Shown here piece after piece: positions 49,109-58,778 of a stretch of DNA of 64,000 nucleotides. Location: NCBI GenBank assembly GCA_902787185.1, contig CADAFP010000023.1:1-64000 (forward strand), written 5' to 3'. A program made the translations under genes and the position numbers. The notes under the pieces are model-generated. The model had not been told where the DNA came from and did no database searches. It saw only the letters and a program-made list of their open reading frames with translations. The stretch's first letter is position 1, and every line of letters begins with the position of its first letter. The DNA is from an uncultured Bacteroidales bacterium (GTDB lineage: Bacteria > Bacteroidota > Bacteroidia > Bacteroidales > Muribaculaceae).

Positions 49109-49855
49109 ATGATTATCAAAGCAATCCGCATGTTTGACGGTGGTTTTATGAACCAGCCGTTCGCCTTTGGTGGCGAGGAGGGTAGGGATGCCTTCGACGA
49201 CCAGATTATCTATCGCAGCAGTCTGCAGAATTTCCTCATCGACACGGGCGATGAGGTGATATTGATTGACACGGGCTTCAAGACAGGCTATGCAGCTCCC
49301 GCCAAGAAGTATGGCGCTCCGCTATATATGGGCGACAAGGTGGCCGACTACATGAAGGCCTTTGCTGCCACAGGCTACCAGCCCGAGCAGGTGACCAAGA
49401 TTCTCATCACCCACAAGCACCCCGACCACAGCGACTGCATCGGCGAATTTCCCAATGCCAAGATATATATCGCCCCCGAGGATGCTGACGCGATGAAGTT
49501 GGAGGGCGACAATATCGTCCGTGCCGAGTATGGCCAGCCCTATCACAACTTCCCCAACGCGATGCAGGTGGCCGAGGGCCTGTGGTTCATCGAGGCCAAG
49601 GGACACACCAAGGGCAACAGTATCGCCATTCTGGAGGATGACGGCCTCTACTACATGTTCCATGGCGATGTGACCTATTGCGACGCTGCCCTGAAGGCCA
49701 ACAAACTCTCCATCGTGTTTGAGGACGTGGCGGCAGCCCGCGAGACCCTCGACCGCGTGCGCGACTTCATCAAGCAGAATCCCACCGTCTATCTCTCGAC
49801 CCATTGCCCCGAGGGCTATGAGAACCTAGAGATGAAACGTGTGATGAAGCTCTAA
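49109..49855 (+). CDS. MBL-fold metallo-hydrolase, lactonase-like
   Basis: The ATG at 49109 gives a 248-residue metallo-beta-lactamase-fold enzyme with the motif ITHKHPDHSD (His102, His104, Asp106, His107). FLIDTGDEVILIDTGF forms the first strands, and AKGHTKGNSIAIL and FHGDVTY supply further ligands. It is closest in style to N-acyl-homoserine-lactonase-like and related cytoplasmic hydrolases; the substrate is unknown. A long frame joins it to the esterase region upstream, but the strong promoter between them fixes the start. Confidence 0.88.
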   Translation: MIIKAIRMFDGGFMNQPFAFGGEEGRDAFDDQIIYRSSLQNFLIDTGDEVILIDTGFKTGYAAPAKKYGAPLYMGDKVADYMKAFAATGYQPEQVTKILITHKHPDHSDCIGEFPNAKIYIAPEDADAMKLEGDNIVRAEYGQPYHNFPNAMQVAEGLWFIEAKGHTKGNSIAILEDDGLYYMFHGDVTYCDAALKANKLSIVFEDVAAARETLDRVRDFIKQNPTVYLSTHCPEGYENLEMKRVMKL

Positions 49856-49945
49856 TCCACGCTGCCATCAGTATAGGAACATTGGTGTCTATAACAACAC
49901 CAATGTTTTTTTCGGTAATTTGTTCTCTAAATTGATAAGTTTCAG

Positions 49946-49953
49946 TACATTTG
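49946..49953 (+). promoter_or_regulatory. Promoter -7 element of the large T9SS protein
   Basis: TACATTTG, 35 bp before the first ATG at 49989. Confidence 0.6.
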
Positions 49954-49988
49954 CGGTGCGTTATATTTTACTTATTTAATCGACATTA

Positions 49989-52900
49989 ATGCGTTTTTTT
50001 ATGAAAAAGGGAATTCACAACTCTTTTAAGGCCCTTTTTGTGGGTCTGATGGCGTTTGCCGCGACTTCTGCGTGGGCAAACCCTGGTGATGTCCTGCTCG
50101 AAGAAACCTTCGACACGCAGGAAGCTTTTGAATCCTGGACCATCGTGGATCAGAACGGTGGCCGCACCTGGGAGTTTCTCAATGGCATGGCTGCTTACAT
50201 GCTCGACTACCAGACCGGCCTTCCGGGCGATGACTACTACATCTCGCCGGAATTTGAACTGGATGCTGACCATGTGTATGAACTGACGTTCTACATGGGC
50301 GTGCTGTCCAAGACCGAGAACCTGCGCGTCCTGCTCGGCACGAGCACCGACCCCGCCTCGTTCACCCAAGTGCTCGCCGATTATCCCAATGTGGTCCGTA
50401 GCGACTCGGGCAACAAGACGGTCAAGGTGTATGCTGCCACAAGCGGCACCTATCGCCTCGCTTTCTATGCCTACAGTGAGCCCGAGCAGCACCGCGTCGA
50501 GATTGACAACGTGAAGCTTATCGAGAAATCGTCCAAGGGTGTTCCTGGTGAGGTGACCGACGTCATGCTGACGCCTGCCGACCTCGGTGCCAACGAGGCC
50601 ACTTTGGCCTTCACCGCTCCCGTGGTGAACGCTGCTGGCGAGGCCTTGAGCGAACTCACCGCCATCGATGTGTATGTTAACGGTGTGCTCGAGAAGACCT
50701 TTGAGAATCCTGCCGCTGGTGAGTCGTTAACCTATAACGACACCGAGGTCGAGAACGGCTTTAACACCTACCGCGTTGTTGCCCGCAATGGCGAGGGCGA
50801 GGGCAGCGCTACCGAGGTGACCGCCTTTGTCGGCATGGATATGCCCGTGGCTCCCACCAATGCGGTGGCCAAGCTGAATAACGACATGAGCATCACCGTG
50901 ACTTGGGACGCTCCCACGCAGTCGGTCAACGGCGGTTATGTTGACTATAGCGCCATCACCTATCGCGTGGAGCGCAACAGCGAGTCGAGCGGTGTGGTCG
51001 CCGAAGGCACCAGCGAGACGTCCTATACCGACAATATCCCCGTTACCGAGGGACAAGTCAATGCCAGCTACACCATCACTCCGCTCTATAACGGTAATGA
51101 GGGTGAGGCTGTCGAGAGCAACAGCGTGGTAACCGGCAAGCCCCTTGACCTGCCCTATAGGGCTTCGTTTGCCTGGGGTGAGCAGGAAAACTGGACTCAG
51201 GATGGCGAGGTGCACGATTTTGACTTCTATGCCACGGGCGACATCTATGATGACTGGACTGGTGAGCCGCTCATCGAAGCTCCCGACTATGACGGCGGTT
51301 TCCTCGTTGCCGAGAGCCAGTATGCCGACTATGACACCTATAGCCGCATCGTTTCGCCCATGCTCAACCTGAACAGCGTGAACGTACCCACCATGAAGTT
51401 CATGTTCCACTATGGCCGCAGCGCGTGGTACGATCCCGAGTGGGATGGCGAGATCGATGACAACATCCAGGTACAAGTCTCCTTTGACGGCGGCGAGTGG
51501 CAGGATGTCGAGAACGCCCGGTTCTTCCTCAACGAGATGACCGACCAGTGGGTGGAGTGTGAGGTGATTCTGCCCAAGAACGCTGACGCCAACTTCGCCA
51601 ACATCGGTCTGCTGGCATCGGCCTTGAGCGACCAGATGGGCGCCCGCCGTGACATGTATGTGGACAACATCCGCATCGCTGAGGCCAGCGTTGAGAATGA
51701 CCTCGCCGTGACCGCCTTCACCATCGACCCGAAGCGTGTCAACGTGGGCGAGGACTTCGTGATGAAATACGACATCATGAACCGCGGTTCACAGGATGCT
51801 CAGAACTACACGGTGAACATCTACCGTGACGGCGAACTCTATCAGAGCGTTGCCGAGCAATCGCTTGCCGCAGGTACTTCGACCACGGGTACCGTTGCCT
51901 ATACCGCCACGGTGGCCGATGCTGACATGGAGGCCATCAACTGGCAGGTCGAGGTGGTTTGGACCGACGACATGATGCCCGAGAACAACGAGAGTGCCGT
52001 TGTCGCTACCTCGGTTCGTCCCAATGAGTTGCCGGCACCCGAGAACCTCTCGGCTGCCACCAGCGGCGATAACGTCATCCTGATGTGGAACGCTTGCCAG
52101 TCGGTAGAGCCTGCACAGGGCGAAATGGAGTATGTGACCGATGACTTCGAGTCTTATCGTCCCTTTGCCATCGACGAAGTGGGCGACTGGACCCTCTATG
52201 ACGGCGACCAGGCCACGACGCTCGTCACTCCGCGCATCCCCGTTAATTACGAGAACCAGGGTGCTCCCATGGCCTTCCAGGTGTTCAACACGACCGAGAG
52301 CCAGACATGGGTGGACGGTAACATGGACAATGCTTTCATGCCCCACAGCGGTGAGCAGTACATGGCTGCTCCCAGTGTCGATTACCCCTACGAGAACGAC
52401 GACTGGCTGATTACTCCGCGTCTCGACGGCCGTGCACAGACCATCAAGTTCTGGGCTAAGGCTGCCACCTTTGACTCGGAGTGGATCAACGTCTATACCT
52501 CGACGACCGACAATCACCACGACAGCTTCGTGAAGCTGAACAGCGAGGAGCGCATCTACGTTGGTGACGGTTGGCGTGAATACTCGTTTGACGTGCCCGA
52601 GGGTACCAGCTACTTCGCCGTGCGCTGCATCCGCCGCAGCGTGATGCTGATGGTTGATGACTTTACCTTCGCTCCCGCAGCCACCGACGAGGCACCCCGC
52701 ACCTTGACGGGTTACAACGTTTATTGTGATGGCAAGATGATTGCCTTTGTTCCTGTTCCCGAGACGAGCTACACTGGTGAGAAGGCCGACAACAGTGCCA
52801 CTTACTATGTGACCGCCGTTTACGAGCAGGGCGAGAGCCTGCCCAGCAATGAGGTGAACGTTCTGGCTACCGCCATCGAGGAAGTCATGGCCGACATGCC

Positions 52901-53012
52901 TGCCGATGCTCGTATCTATGACGTTCAGGGTCGCCAGCTCAGTGAGCTGCAACCCGGTGTCAACATCATCCGTTACAGCAACGGCACCGCCCGCAAAGTC
53001 CTCGTGAAGTAA
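49989..53012 (+). CDS. Large secreted choice-of-anchor-J / FN3-like protein with T9SS tail
   Basis: A 1007-residue exported protein. After the signal peptide (cleavage near residue 34, AWA-N) comes a cleaved-adhesin or choice-of-anchor-J-like domain (about 35-180: EETFDTQEAFESWTIVD). Two fibronectin-III-like domains follow (about 185-380), then a second anchor-J-like domain (about 390-560), a CARDB-like stretch (about 565-680) and a third anchor-J-like domain (about 715-900). The end is a type IX sorting tail (IYDVQGRQLSELQPGVN, RKVLVK). Such proteins are surface adhesins or glycan-binding modules in gingipain relatives, without peptidase here. Translation may start at either Met1 or Met5. 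Confidence 0.83.
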   Translation: MRFFMKKGIHNSFKALFVGLMAFAATSAWANPGDVLLEETFDTQEAFESWTIVDQNGGRTWEFLNGMAAYMLDYQTGLPGDDYYISPEFELDADHVYELTFYMGVLSKTENLRVLLGTSTDPASFTQVLADYPNVVRSDSGNKTVKVYAATSGTYRLAFYAYSEPEQHRVEIDNVKLIEKSSKGVPGEVTDVMLTPADLGANEATLAFTAPVVNAAGEALSELTAIDVYVNGVLEKTFENPAAGESLTYNDTEVENGFNTYRVVARNGEGEGSATEVTAFVGMDMPVAPTNAVAKLNNDMSITVTWDAPTQSVNGGYVDYSAITYRVERNSESSGVVAEGTSETSYTDNIPVTEGQVNASYTITPLYNGNEGEAVESNSVVTGKPLDLPYRASFAWGEQENWTQDGEVHDFDFYATGDIYDDWTGEPLIEAPDYDGGFLVAESQYADYDTYSRIVSPMLNLNSVNVPTMKFMFHYGRSAWYDPEWDGEIDDNIQVQVSFDGGEWQDVENARFFLNEMTDQWVECEVILPKNADANFANIGLLASALSDQMGARRDMYVDNIRIAEASVENDLAVTAFTIDPKRVNVGEDFVMKYDIMNRGSQDAQNYTVNIYRDGELYQSVAEQSLAAGTSTTGTVAYTATVADADMEAINWQVEVVWTDDMMPENNESAVVATSVRPNELPAPENLSAATSGDNVILMWNACQSVEPAQGEMEYVTDDFESYRPFAIDEVGDWTLYDGDQATTLVTPRIPVNYENQGAPMAFQVFNTTESQTWVDGNMDNAFMPHSGEQYMAAPSVDYPYENDDWLITPRLDGRAQTIKFWAKAATFDSEWINVYTSTTDNHHDSFVKLNSEERIYVGDGWREYSFDVPEGTSYFAVRCIRRSVMLMVDDFTFAPAATDEAPRTLTGYNVYCDGKMIAFVPVPETSYTGEKADNSATYYVTAVYEQGESLPSNEVNVLATAIEEVMADMPADARIYDVQGRQLSELQPGVNIIRYSNGTARKVLVK

Positions 53013-53034
53013 AACTTCACGACGCACAACAAGT

Positions 53035-53066
53035 AAACGAGCCGGGCTTTAGAGCCTGGCTCGTTT
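53035..53066 (+). terminator. Terminator of the large T9SS protein gene
   Basis: 53035-53048 pairs with 53053-53066 in a 14-bp stem with one G/T pair and a 4-nt loop. Confidence 0.75.
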
Positions 53067-53112
53067 ATTAATATAAGGAATTCTCTTTTTGGGAATTGAT
53101 GAATGTACCTTG

Positions 53113-54146
53113 CTACTTGTTCTTAGCGGCCTGCACCCACACGGGTTCGGTGTCCATGACGGGTTTGTTGACGGCCATCACGCCCGAGAGGTTGTGCGGC
53201 ACGTAGGGTTCTTCCAGATAGCGGATGTCCTCGGCCGTCAGACGGATGTCGAGCGAGCGCACGGCGCCCTCGATGTGGTGGAGTTTGGTGGCTCCCACGA
53301 TGGGCGACTCCACCTTGGTCAGCAGCCAGGCCAGCGAAATCTGTGTCATCTCCACGCCGTAGCGGTCGGCCAGTTCCACAACGCGCTCCACGATGCGGTT
53401 GTCCTGCTCGGCGGTGGCGTCATATTTGAAATGCATGAAGGCGTCTTTCTCCTGACGTGCGGAAGTCTCGCCCGGGCGTTTTGCCAGCTTGCCTGAGGCC
53501 AATGCGCTGTAGGGTGTCTGTGCGATGTTGTCCTCGCGGCACAGCGGCTGCATCTCGCGCTCCTCCTCGCGCATGATGAGGTTGTAGTGGTTCTGCACGC
53601 TGATGAACTTCGCCCAGCCGTTTTTCTCGGCCAGGGCGTTCATCTTGGCCAGCTGGTAGGCATAGGCGTTGGCGATGCCGATGTAACGGGCCTTCCCGTG
53701 CGGACAGCCTCGTTCATGCCCTCCAGGATTTCCTCGGCAGGCGTCTTGTAGTCCCAGATGTGGTAGATGTACAGGTCCACATAGTCCATGCCCAAATGCT
53801 GCAGGCTGCTGTCGATGTTGTTCAGCACATGCTGGCGCCCGTTGATGCCGTTGGCAATCTCCTCGTCGGTGCGGGGCAGGAACTTGGTAGCCACCACCAC
53901 GTGCTCGCGCCGTGCCATGTCGCGCAGAGCCCGTCCCACATATTGCTCCGACGTGCCCAACTGATAGGCGATGGCCGTGTCAAAAAAGTTCACGCCCAGG
54001 TCGAGGCTGCGGCGGATAATCTCCCGTGTCGGCTCCTCGCCGATGGTCCATGAATGCTGGCCGATGGTCGGGTCGCCGAATCCCATGCAGCCCAAACAGA
54101 TGCGCGACACACGCAAGTCAGAATTTCCCAGTTTTACGTATTCCAT
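53113..54146 (-). pseudogene. Aldo/keto reductase gene broken by a one-base frameshift
   Basis: Residues from MEYVKLGNSDLRVSRICLG to GMNEAVRTG are a normal aldo/keto reductase N-terminal half (GVNFFDTAIAYQLG, VVVATKF) in the frame ending at 53640. The rest (NGWAKFISVQNHYNLI to EPYVPHNLSG) is in the frame 53113-53643. One base missing in the run read ACGGGAAGGCCC on the minus strand (near 53691-53700) explains the break: restoring it gives GK-ARYIGIANAYAYQLAKMNA, the usual family sequence. Full length would be about 343 residues. It is either a fresh pseudogene or a sequencing error. A TATCTTTG promoter at 54176-54183 is intact. Confidence 0.88.
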
Positions 54147-54175
54147 AACCCAAATGATTTATCGTTTCCAAGACA

Positions 54176-54183
54176 CAAAGATA
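54176..54183 (-). promoter_or_regulatory. Promoter -7 element of the broken AKR gene
   Basis: CAAAGATA on the plus strand is TATCTTTG on the minus strand, about 30 bp before the start. It diverges from the promoter of the tannase-like gene. Confidence 0.55.
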
Positions 54184-54227
54184 CAAAAAAATAAAAATTT
54201 GTGAACCGCCTATGTCGATTTTTTGAT

Positions 54228-54235
54228 TACTTTTG
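54228..54235 (+). promoter_or_regulatory. Promoter -7 element of the tannase-like gene
   Basis: TACTTTTG lies 26 bp before the ATG at 54262. It lies within the longer open frame, which is why the start at 54262 is preferred. Confidence 0.55.
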
Positions 54236-54261
54236 GAGCAAGTAATCAATTCAAGAATGAT

Positions 54262-55797
54262 ATGAAGAGGATATTGACATGGATGCTGGCGCTGGCCGTG
54301 GTGGCTGGCGCGGGCGCTAAGACCAAGGCGGTGAAAACGCAGCCGCAACTGAAGTTTGACCCGACGATAGGGGAGACGAGGACCTTGACGATGCCCGATG
54401 GCCAGGAGGTGAACTACACGGCCTATGAGGGCATGTTTTTCGTGACCAACGTGGAAGACTCCGCCTATCAGACCATCAACGTGTATGTGCCCGATGGAGC
54501 GACGCAGCAGACGCCTATACTGTTGCGCACCTATGTGGGCGGCTATATGGCGGCTCCCGCTCAGCAGCCCAAGGCCAGCGACGCCACGGGCAGGGCTTTG
54601 AAGGAGGGCTATGTGGTCGCCATCCCGGGCAGCCGTGGCCGTAACTCGACGGTGGTCGCCACAAGAACCGACAAGAAGGCGGGTATCAAGAAAGGACAGA
54701 CCATCTACACGGGCCGTGCTCCTGCCGCCATCTTGGACCTGAAGGCCGCCATCCGCTATCTGCGTCAGTTTGACGACGTGATGCTGGGTGATGCCGAGAC
54801 AATCATCACCGACGGCACGAGCGCCGGTGGAGCGATGTCGAGTCTGATGGGCGCCACGGGCAACAATCCCGCCTATGAGCCGCTGCTGTGTGCCATGGGT
54901 GCCGCCCAACAGCGTGACGACGTGTTTGCTGCGGTGTGCTATTGTCCGATTATCGACTTGGACCATGCCGATATGGCCTACGAGTGGCTCTATAACGGTA
55001 CCGACAGCCGTCAACAGGGCGATGCTGACGTGCTCGCCGTGAGCGACGAACTCAAGGCGCAGTTCCCTGCCTATCTGGAAAGTCTGAACCTGCACACGCC
55101 CGACGGCACACCCCTCACTGCCGACAACTACCTGGATTACATCAAGCGTGAAATCATCCGTTCGGCACAAATCGCCAAGAATGCCGGTGCCGAGATCCCC
55201 GACAGCCTCGGCTTCACGTTCAGCAAGGAAGAGATGGGCGGAATGCCACCCATCAACGGCGGCGTGCGTCCAGGCGGAGGCCAGATGCCGCCCATGATGC
55301 CACGTGGTGGGCGTGGCGGTGGCAAGCCGGGTGATTACATCATCGATCTGGACATGGACAAGTATCTGAATTATGTCGTATCCACCCAGCCGCTGAAGAC
55401 CGCGCCCGCCTTTGACACCCAGGGTGTGGCAGGAGGCCGTGCCTCGGGCGAGAACGAGGAGTTTGGCGACAAGAGTGGCAGCAGCGTCAACTTCACCGAT
55501 TACAGTGCCGCCAAGACCGGCTCGACGGTGACCGATGAAATCCGTGAAAACGTGCGCCTGATGAACCCGATGAACTTTATCGGCGACGGTGTGACCGACG
55601 TGGCTCCCCACTGGTACATCCGTCACGGGGCCCGCGACCGCGACACCTCATTCCCCGTGCCCATCAACCTCGCCCTTAAACTCCAGAACGCGGGCAAGGA
55701 CGTCAACTTCCTGCTGGCATGGAACCGTCCCCACAGCGGCGACTACGCCCTCGACGAACTCTTCGAGTGGATAAGCAGCATCGTGAACGGTAAATAA
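54262..55797 (+). CDS. Exported tannase-like (subtype B) alpha/beta-hydrolase
   Basis: The 511-residue protein starts with a signal peptide (KRILTWMLALAVVAGAGA). The hydrolase domain has the nucleophile Ser187 in DGTSAGGAMSSL, NVYVPDG and LLRTYVGGYMA early on, and a C-terminal HSGDYALDELF with the catalytic His. This layout and length match bacterial subtype B tannases and feruloyl-esterase relatives, which release gallic or similar acids from plant esters. A Gly/Pro/Met-rich insert lies at about residues 330-355. It converges with AraC regulator 2 and is divergent from the broken AKR gene. Confidence 0.82.
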   Translation: MKRILTWMLALAVVAGAGAKTKAVKTQPQLKFDPTIGETRTLTMPDGQEVNYTAYEGMFFVTNVEDSAYQTINVYVPDGATQQTPILLRTYVGGYMAAPAQQPKASDATGRALKEGYVVAIPGSRGRNSTVVATRTDKKAGIKKGQTIYTGRAPAAILDLKAAIRYLRQFDDVMLGDAETIITDGTSAGGAMSSLMGATGNNPAYEPLLCAMGAAQQRDDVFAAVCYCPIIDLDHADMAYEWLYNGTDSRQQGDADVLAVSDELKAQFPAYLESLNLHTPDGTPLTADNYLDYIKREIIRSAQIAKNAGAEIPDSLGFTFSKEEMGGMPPINGGVRPGGGQMPPMMPRGGRGGGKPGDYIIDLDMDKYLNYVVSTQPLKTAPAFDTQGVAGGRASGENEEFGDKSGSSVNFTDYSAAKTGSTVTDEIRENVRLMNPMNFIGDGVTDVAPHWYIRHGARDRDTSFPVPINLALKLQNAGKDVNFLLAWNRPHSGDYALDELFEWISSIVNGK

Positions 55798-55798
55798 C

Positions 55799-56698
55799 TT
55801 ATTTGGACCGTTGCTTCAGATAGGTGCTGGGTGAAACACCGTAGAATTTCTTGAACATGCGGGTAAAATGTTGCGGATAGTCGAATCCGAGTTGTTCGGC
55901 TGTCTGTGCAATGCTTTCGCCGCCGATGAGCAGTTTCTGCGCCCGCTGCATGACGAAACGACGGATGGCATTGCTGGCTGTGTCGTCGGTCATCTGATGA
56001 ATCAGGTCGCCGAAGTAATTGGGCGACAGAAACAATTCCTGGGCGCAGTACTTTACTGTGGGCAGTCCATGATTGCGATAGATGCCCTCGGCATAATACC
56101 TGTTCAGCAGGTTCTCGAACCGTGTCAACAGGTCGTTGGTCTTTGCCGTTTGCAGTGATAGTTGCTTGGCGTAGAAACGGGCCACATGTTCAAGCACCAG
56201 TTCGATATAAGACACGATGATGTGTTGCTGGTGTTCATCATCATTGCCGCTCAGTTCATTTCTTAAGGCTTCTAACAGGGTAACGATATTCTGTCGCTGG
56301 CCTTCGTCCATGAGCAGGGCCTCGTTGGTGTTATAGGAGAAAAAACTGTAGACATGCATCCGCCTCTCCAGGTCGGTGCCATGTATCAGTATGGGGTCAA
56401 ACAACAGGGCCCATCCCTTGGTCTGAATTTCCTCTCCGATGTCTGCCTTGCCGCCTATCTGACCAGGCGAGACGCACATCAGGGCATGGCGGTGCAGGTC
56501 ATAGGTTGTGAGGCCATAGGTCAGTTCCTCCAATGTCTCGTCGGCAATGAATAGCCCATAGACATCGTAGTTGTTCAACGAGTGCCTGCAATGCTCCAAC
56601 TCGTCGTAGTGGATGACCGAAACGAGCGGATGCAGCACCGGAGCACCGATGTACTGGGCATAGTCGTTGACGTTATGAACCTTTAAGATTTTCTCCAT
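55799..56698 (-). CDS. AraC-family transcriptional regulator 2
   Basis: A 299-residue paralogue of the regulator at 43383-44282. It has the same N-terminal region (IHYDELEHCRHSLNNYDVYGLFI, SPGQIGGKADIGEE) and C-terminal helix-turn-helix pair (LFLSPNYFGDLIHQMTD, LGFDYPQHFTRMFKKFYGVSPSTY). The start at 56698 lies only 8 bp after a TATTTTTG element, so the mRNA may be nearly leaderless. It diverges from the AKR-amidohydrolase-cupin operon, which it probably controls. It ends 1 bp after the tannase-like gene, convergent. Confidence 0.9.
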   Translation of the reverse strand: MEKILKVHNVNDYAQYIGAPVLHPLVSVIHYDELEHCRHSLNNYDVYGLFIADETLEELTYGLTTYDLHRHALMCVSPGQIGGKADIGEEIQTKGWALLFDPILIHGTDLERRMHVYSFFSYNTNEALLMDEGQRQNIVTLLEALRNELSGNDDEHQQHIIVSYIELVLEHVARFYAKQLSLQTAKTNDLLTRFENLLNRYYAEGIYRNHGLPTVKYCAQELFLSPNYFGDLIHQMTDDTASNAIRRFVMQRAQKLLIGGESIAQTAEQLGFDYPQHFTRMFKKFYGVSPSTYLKQRSK

Positions 56699-56706
56699 CT
56701 CAGGTG

Positions 56707-56714
56707 CAAAAATA
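56707..56714 (-). promoter_or_regulatory. Promoter -7 element of AraC regulator 2
   Basis: CAAAAATA on the plus strand is TATTTTTG on the minus strand, with 8 bp between it and the ATG at 56698. Confidence 0.55.
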
Positions 56715-56765
56715 ATCATTATTTTGTGATAATCGGTAAAAAAGGTTGATTTATCAGTAATTCGA

Positions 56766-56799
56766 TTTGGCCCAGAGATTGGATTTCGTCATACCTTTG
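56766..56799 (+). promoter_or_regulatory. Promoter of the AKR-amidohydrolase-cupin operon
   Basis: TTTG (56766-56769), 22 bp, then TACCTTTG (56792-56799), 39 bp before the ATG at 56839. It is about 80 bp from the divergent AraC-2 promoter. Confidence 0.6.
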
Positions 56800-56838
56800 C
56801 ATCGAGAAAACTAACATTCATTTTAATCAAGAATCACT

Positions 56839-57783
56839 ATGATGAAGGAGACAAAGATTGCTTTGGGTACCTGGGCTTGGGGTGCAGGCGCATTTGGCGG
56901 TGATGCCGTGTTCGGTTCCAATACCGATGTTGAGAATCTGAAACCCGTGTTTGAGGCGGCGATGAAGTCTAGACTGAACCTGTGGGACACTGCCACGGTT
57001 TATGGTATGGGCGAATCGGAGCGCATCCTCGGCACGCTTGCCAAAAGCGTGAATCGTGACGATTTGATGATTTCTACCAAGTTCACCCCTCAACTTGCTG
57101 AGATTTATGAGAACAGCGTCGAGAAGATGGCCGATGCATCCATCGAGCGCATGGACTGCCGCTACATCGACATCTATTGGATTCATAATCCGATGGATGT
57201 GGAGCGCTGGACACCAGGGCTTATCCCCTTGTTGCTGAGTGGTAAGGTGAATCGCGTGGGCGTTTCCAACCATAATATTCAAGAGATTGAACGTGCCAAC
57301 GAAATCCTGGGTAAGGCAGGCTTTAAGGTATCGGCCGTTCAGAATCATTTCTCGTTGCTGTACCGCTCCAGCGAGAAAGGCGGCGTGCTTGACTACTGCA
57401 AGAAGAACGGCATCGAATTCTGGGCCTATATGGTGCTGGAGCAAGGTGCGCTCAGCGGCAAGTACAACAAGGCGAACCCGCTGCCCGAGGAGAGTGACCA
57501 CGGCAAGAAATACAACCCCGTACTGCCTCAGTTGGAGGCCTTGACCAATGAGATGACCGCCATCGGTCAGAAGTATGGCGCATCGTGTTCACAGATTGGC
57601 ATCGCTTGGGCTATCGCCAAGGGAACGCTGCCCCTCATCGGAGCGACCAAGGAGCGCCACGTCATTGAAGCAGCCGAGGCCGCAAAGATTCAGCTGACAG
57701 CCGAAGAGGTGGCAAGGTTAGAGCAACTGGCGGATGCCACTGGCATCGACACCCGTGGCGGCTGGGAACACAGTATGGAATGA
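56839..57783 (+). CDS. Aldo/keto reductase
   Basis: A complete 314-residue AKR barrel: KIALGTWAWGAGAF, the catalytic region LWDTATVYGMGESE (Asp and Tyr), IYWIHNPMD (active-site His), RVGVSNHNIQEI and the C-terminal LPLIGATKERHVIEAAEA. It reduces aldehydes or ketones with NADPH; the substrate is unknown. No signal peptide is present, in contrast to its two operon partners. It is the first gene of the unit facing AraC regulator 2, and its stop is 1 bp from the next start. Confidence 0.93.
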   Translation: MMKETKIALGTWAWGAGAFGGDAVFGSNTDVENLKPVFEAAMKSRLNLWDTATVYGMGESERILGTLAKSVNRDDLMISTKFTPQLAEIYENSVEKMADASIERMDCRYIDIYWIHNPMDVERWTPGLIPLLLSGKVNRVGVSNHNIQEIERANEILGKAGFKVSAVQNHFSLLYRSSEKGGVLDYCKKNGIEFWAYMVLEQGALSGKYNKANPLPEESDHGKKYNPVLPQLEALTNEMTAIGQKYGASCSQIGIAWAIAKGTLPLIGATKERHVIEAAEAAKIQLTAEEVARLEQLADATGIDTRGGWEHSME

Positions 57784-57784
57784 T

Positions 57785-58768
57785 ATGAGAATCAGCGTCA
57801 CGTTACTATACATGGCTATGGCCATAAGCATGATGGCTCAGGGAGTGATGGATGTGCACAGCCACATCATCACTCCTGGCTTTGTCTCAGCGCTGGAGCA
57901 GGAAGGCAGGCTCATGGAGGAGGGCTTCCCGTTGCCCAAATATGACGTGGAGAGCCATCTGCGCTGGATGGATGAGGCGGGCGTCGAGACCTCGGTGCTG
58001 ACGCTGGCGGCCCCTCAGCCGAAATCGGCTGCGGTCGTGAGGGCAACCAACGAGGAGGCTGCCTGCATCAAGCGCGAGCATCCGGGACGGTTCCTGTTCT
58101 GCGCCGCATTGCCGCTGCCCGACGTGCAGGCGGCTATCCGCGAGGCCGTCTATGCGCTCGACACCCTGGGGGCTGACGGCATCAAGTTGGCGACCAATGT
58201 CCAGGGACAATACTTAGGTGTGCCGGAATTGGACACGCTGTTTGCCGTGCTTAACGAGCGGCAGGCGGTCGTTATCCTGCATCCGCATTGCCCTAATCCC
58301 GTCAACCGTGAGGTGATGGCCCAGACACCGCTCGCCATGCAGGAATACCTGTCGGAGACCACCCGTGCCGTGAGCAACATGATCAGCCGCAATGTGCTGG
58401 CCCGCTATCCCCATGTGAAGGTCGTGGTTCCCCATTGCGGAGCCTATCTGCCGCTGGCTGTGCCGCGCATGAAGTCGCTCGCCCCCGTCATGCAGGCCAA
58501 TAAAATGGTGGGCGACATCGATTGGGAGGCCAACCTGTCCGCACTCTACTATGACCTGGCGGGAGCTCATTCGCCCGAGACCATCCGCATGATGCTCACC
58601 ATCACCACACCCGACCATCTGCTGTATGGCTCCGACTATCCCTATGTGGCCCCGCAGGTGCTCACACAGAGCCTGGCGAGGATGAAACAGTACCTCACCG
58701 ACGAGGCCGACCTGGCCCCGTACAAGGAGATGTTCCTCTACAAGAATGCATATCAATTATTTAAATGA
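57785..58768 (+). CDS. Exported amidohydrolase (ACMSD-like)
   Basis: The ATG at 57785, one base after the AKR stop, gives 327 residues with a signal peptide (ISVTLLYMAMAISMMAQ). The domain is of the amidohydrolase-2 / ACMSD type: MDVHSHIITP with the His-x-His ligands, GADGIKLATN, ILHPHCPNP, VVPHCGAYLP and YGSDYPYVAPQ with the catalytic Asp. The family contains decarboxylases and hydrolases of aromatic acids, and export is unusual. The C-terminal end overlaps nothing, and the cupin-ABM gene starts 10 bp later. Confidence 0.86.
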   Translation: MRISVTLLYMAMAISMMAQGVMDVHSHIITPGFVSALEQEGRLMEEGFPLPKYDVESHLRWMDEAGVETSVLTLAAPQPKSAAVVRATNEEAACIKREHPGRFLFCAALPLPDVQAAIREAVYALDTLGADGIKLATNVQGQYLGVPELDTLFAVLNERQAVVILHPHCPNPVNREVMAQTPLAMQEYLSETTRAVSNMISRNVLARYPHVKVVVPHCGAYLPLAVPRMKSLAPVMQANKMVGDIDWEANLSALYYDLAGAHSPETIRMMLTITTPDHLLYGSDYPYVAPQVLTQSLARMKQYLTDEADLAPYKEMFLYKNAYQLFK

Positions 58769-58778
58769 CCATAAGCTG

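Noticed and set aside
51789-53027. Long minus-strand frame opposite the large T9SS protein
   Set aside because: Antisense shadow of a well-supported gene.
54118-55626. Long minus-strand frame (about 500 codons) opposite the tannase-like gene
   Set aside because: Its translation is low in family features and rich in Arg, His and Val, as expected for the complement of a GC-rich gene. The plus-strand gene is clear.
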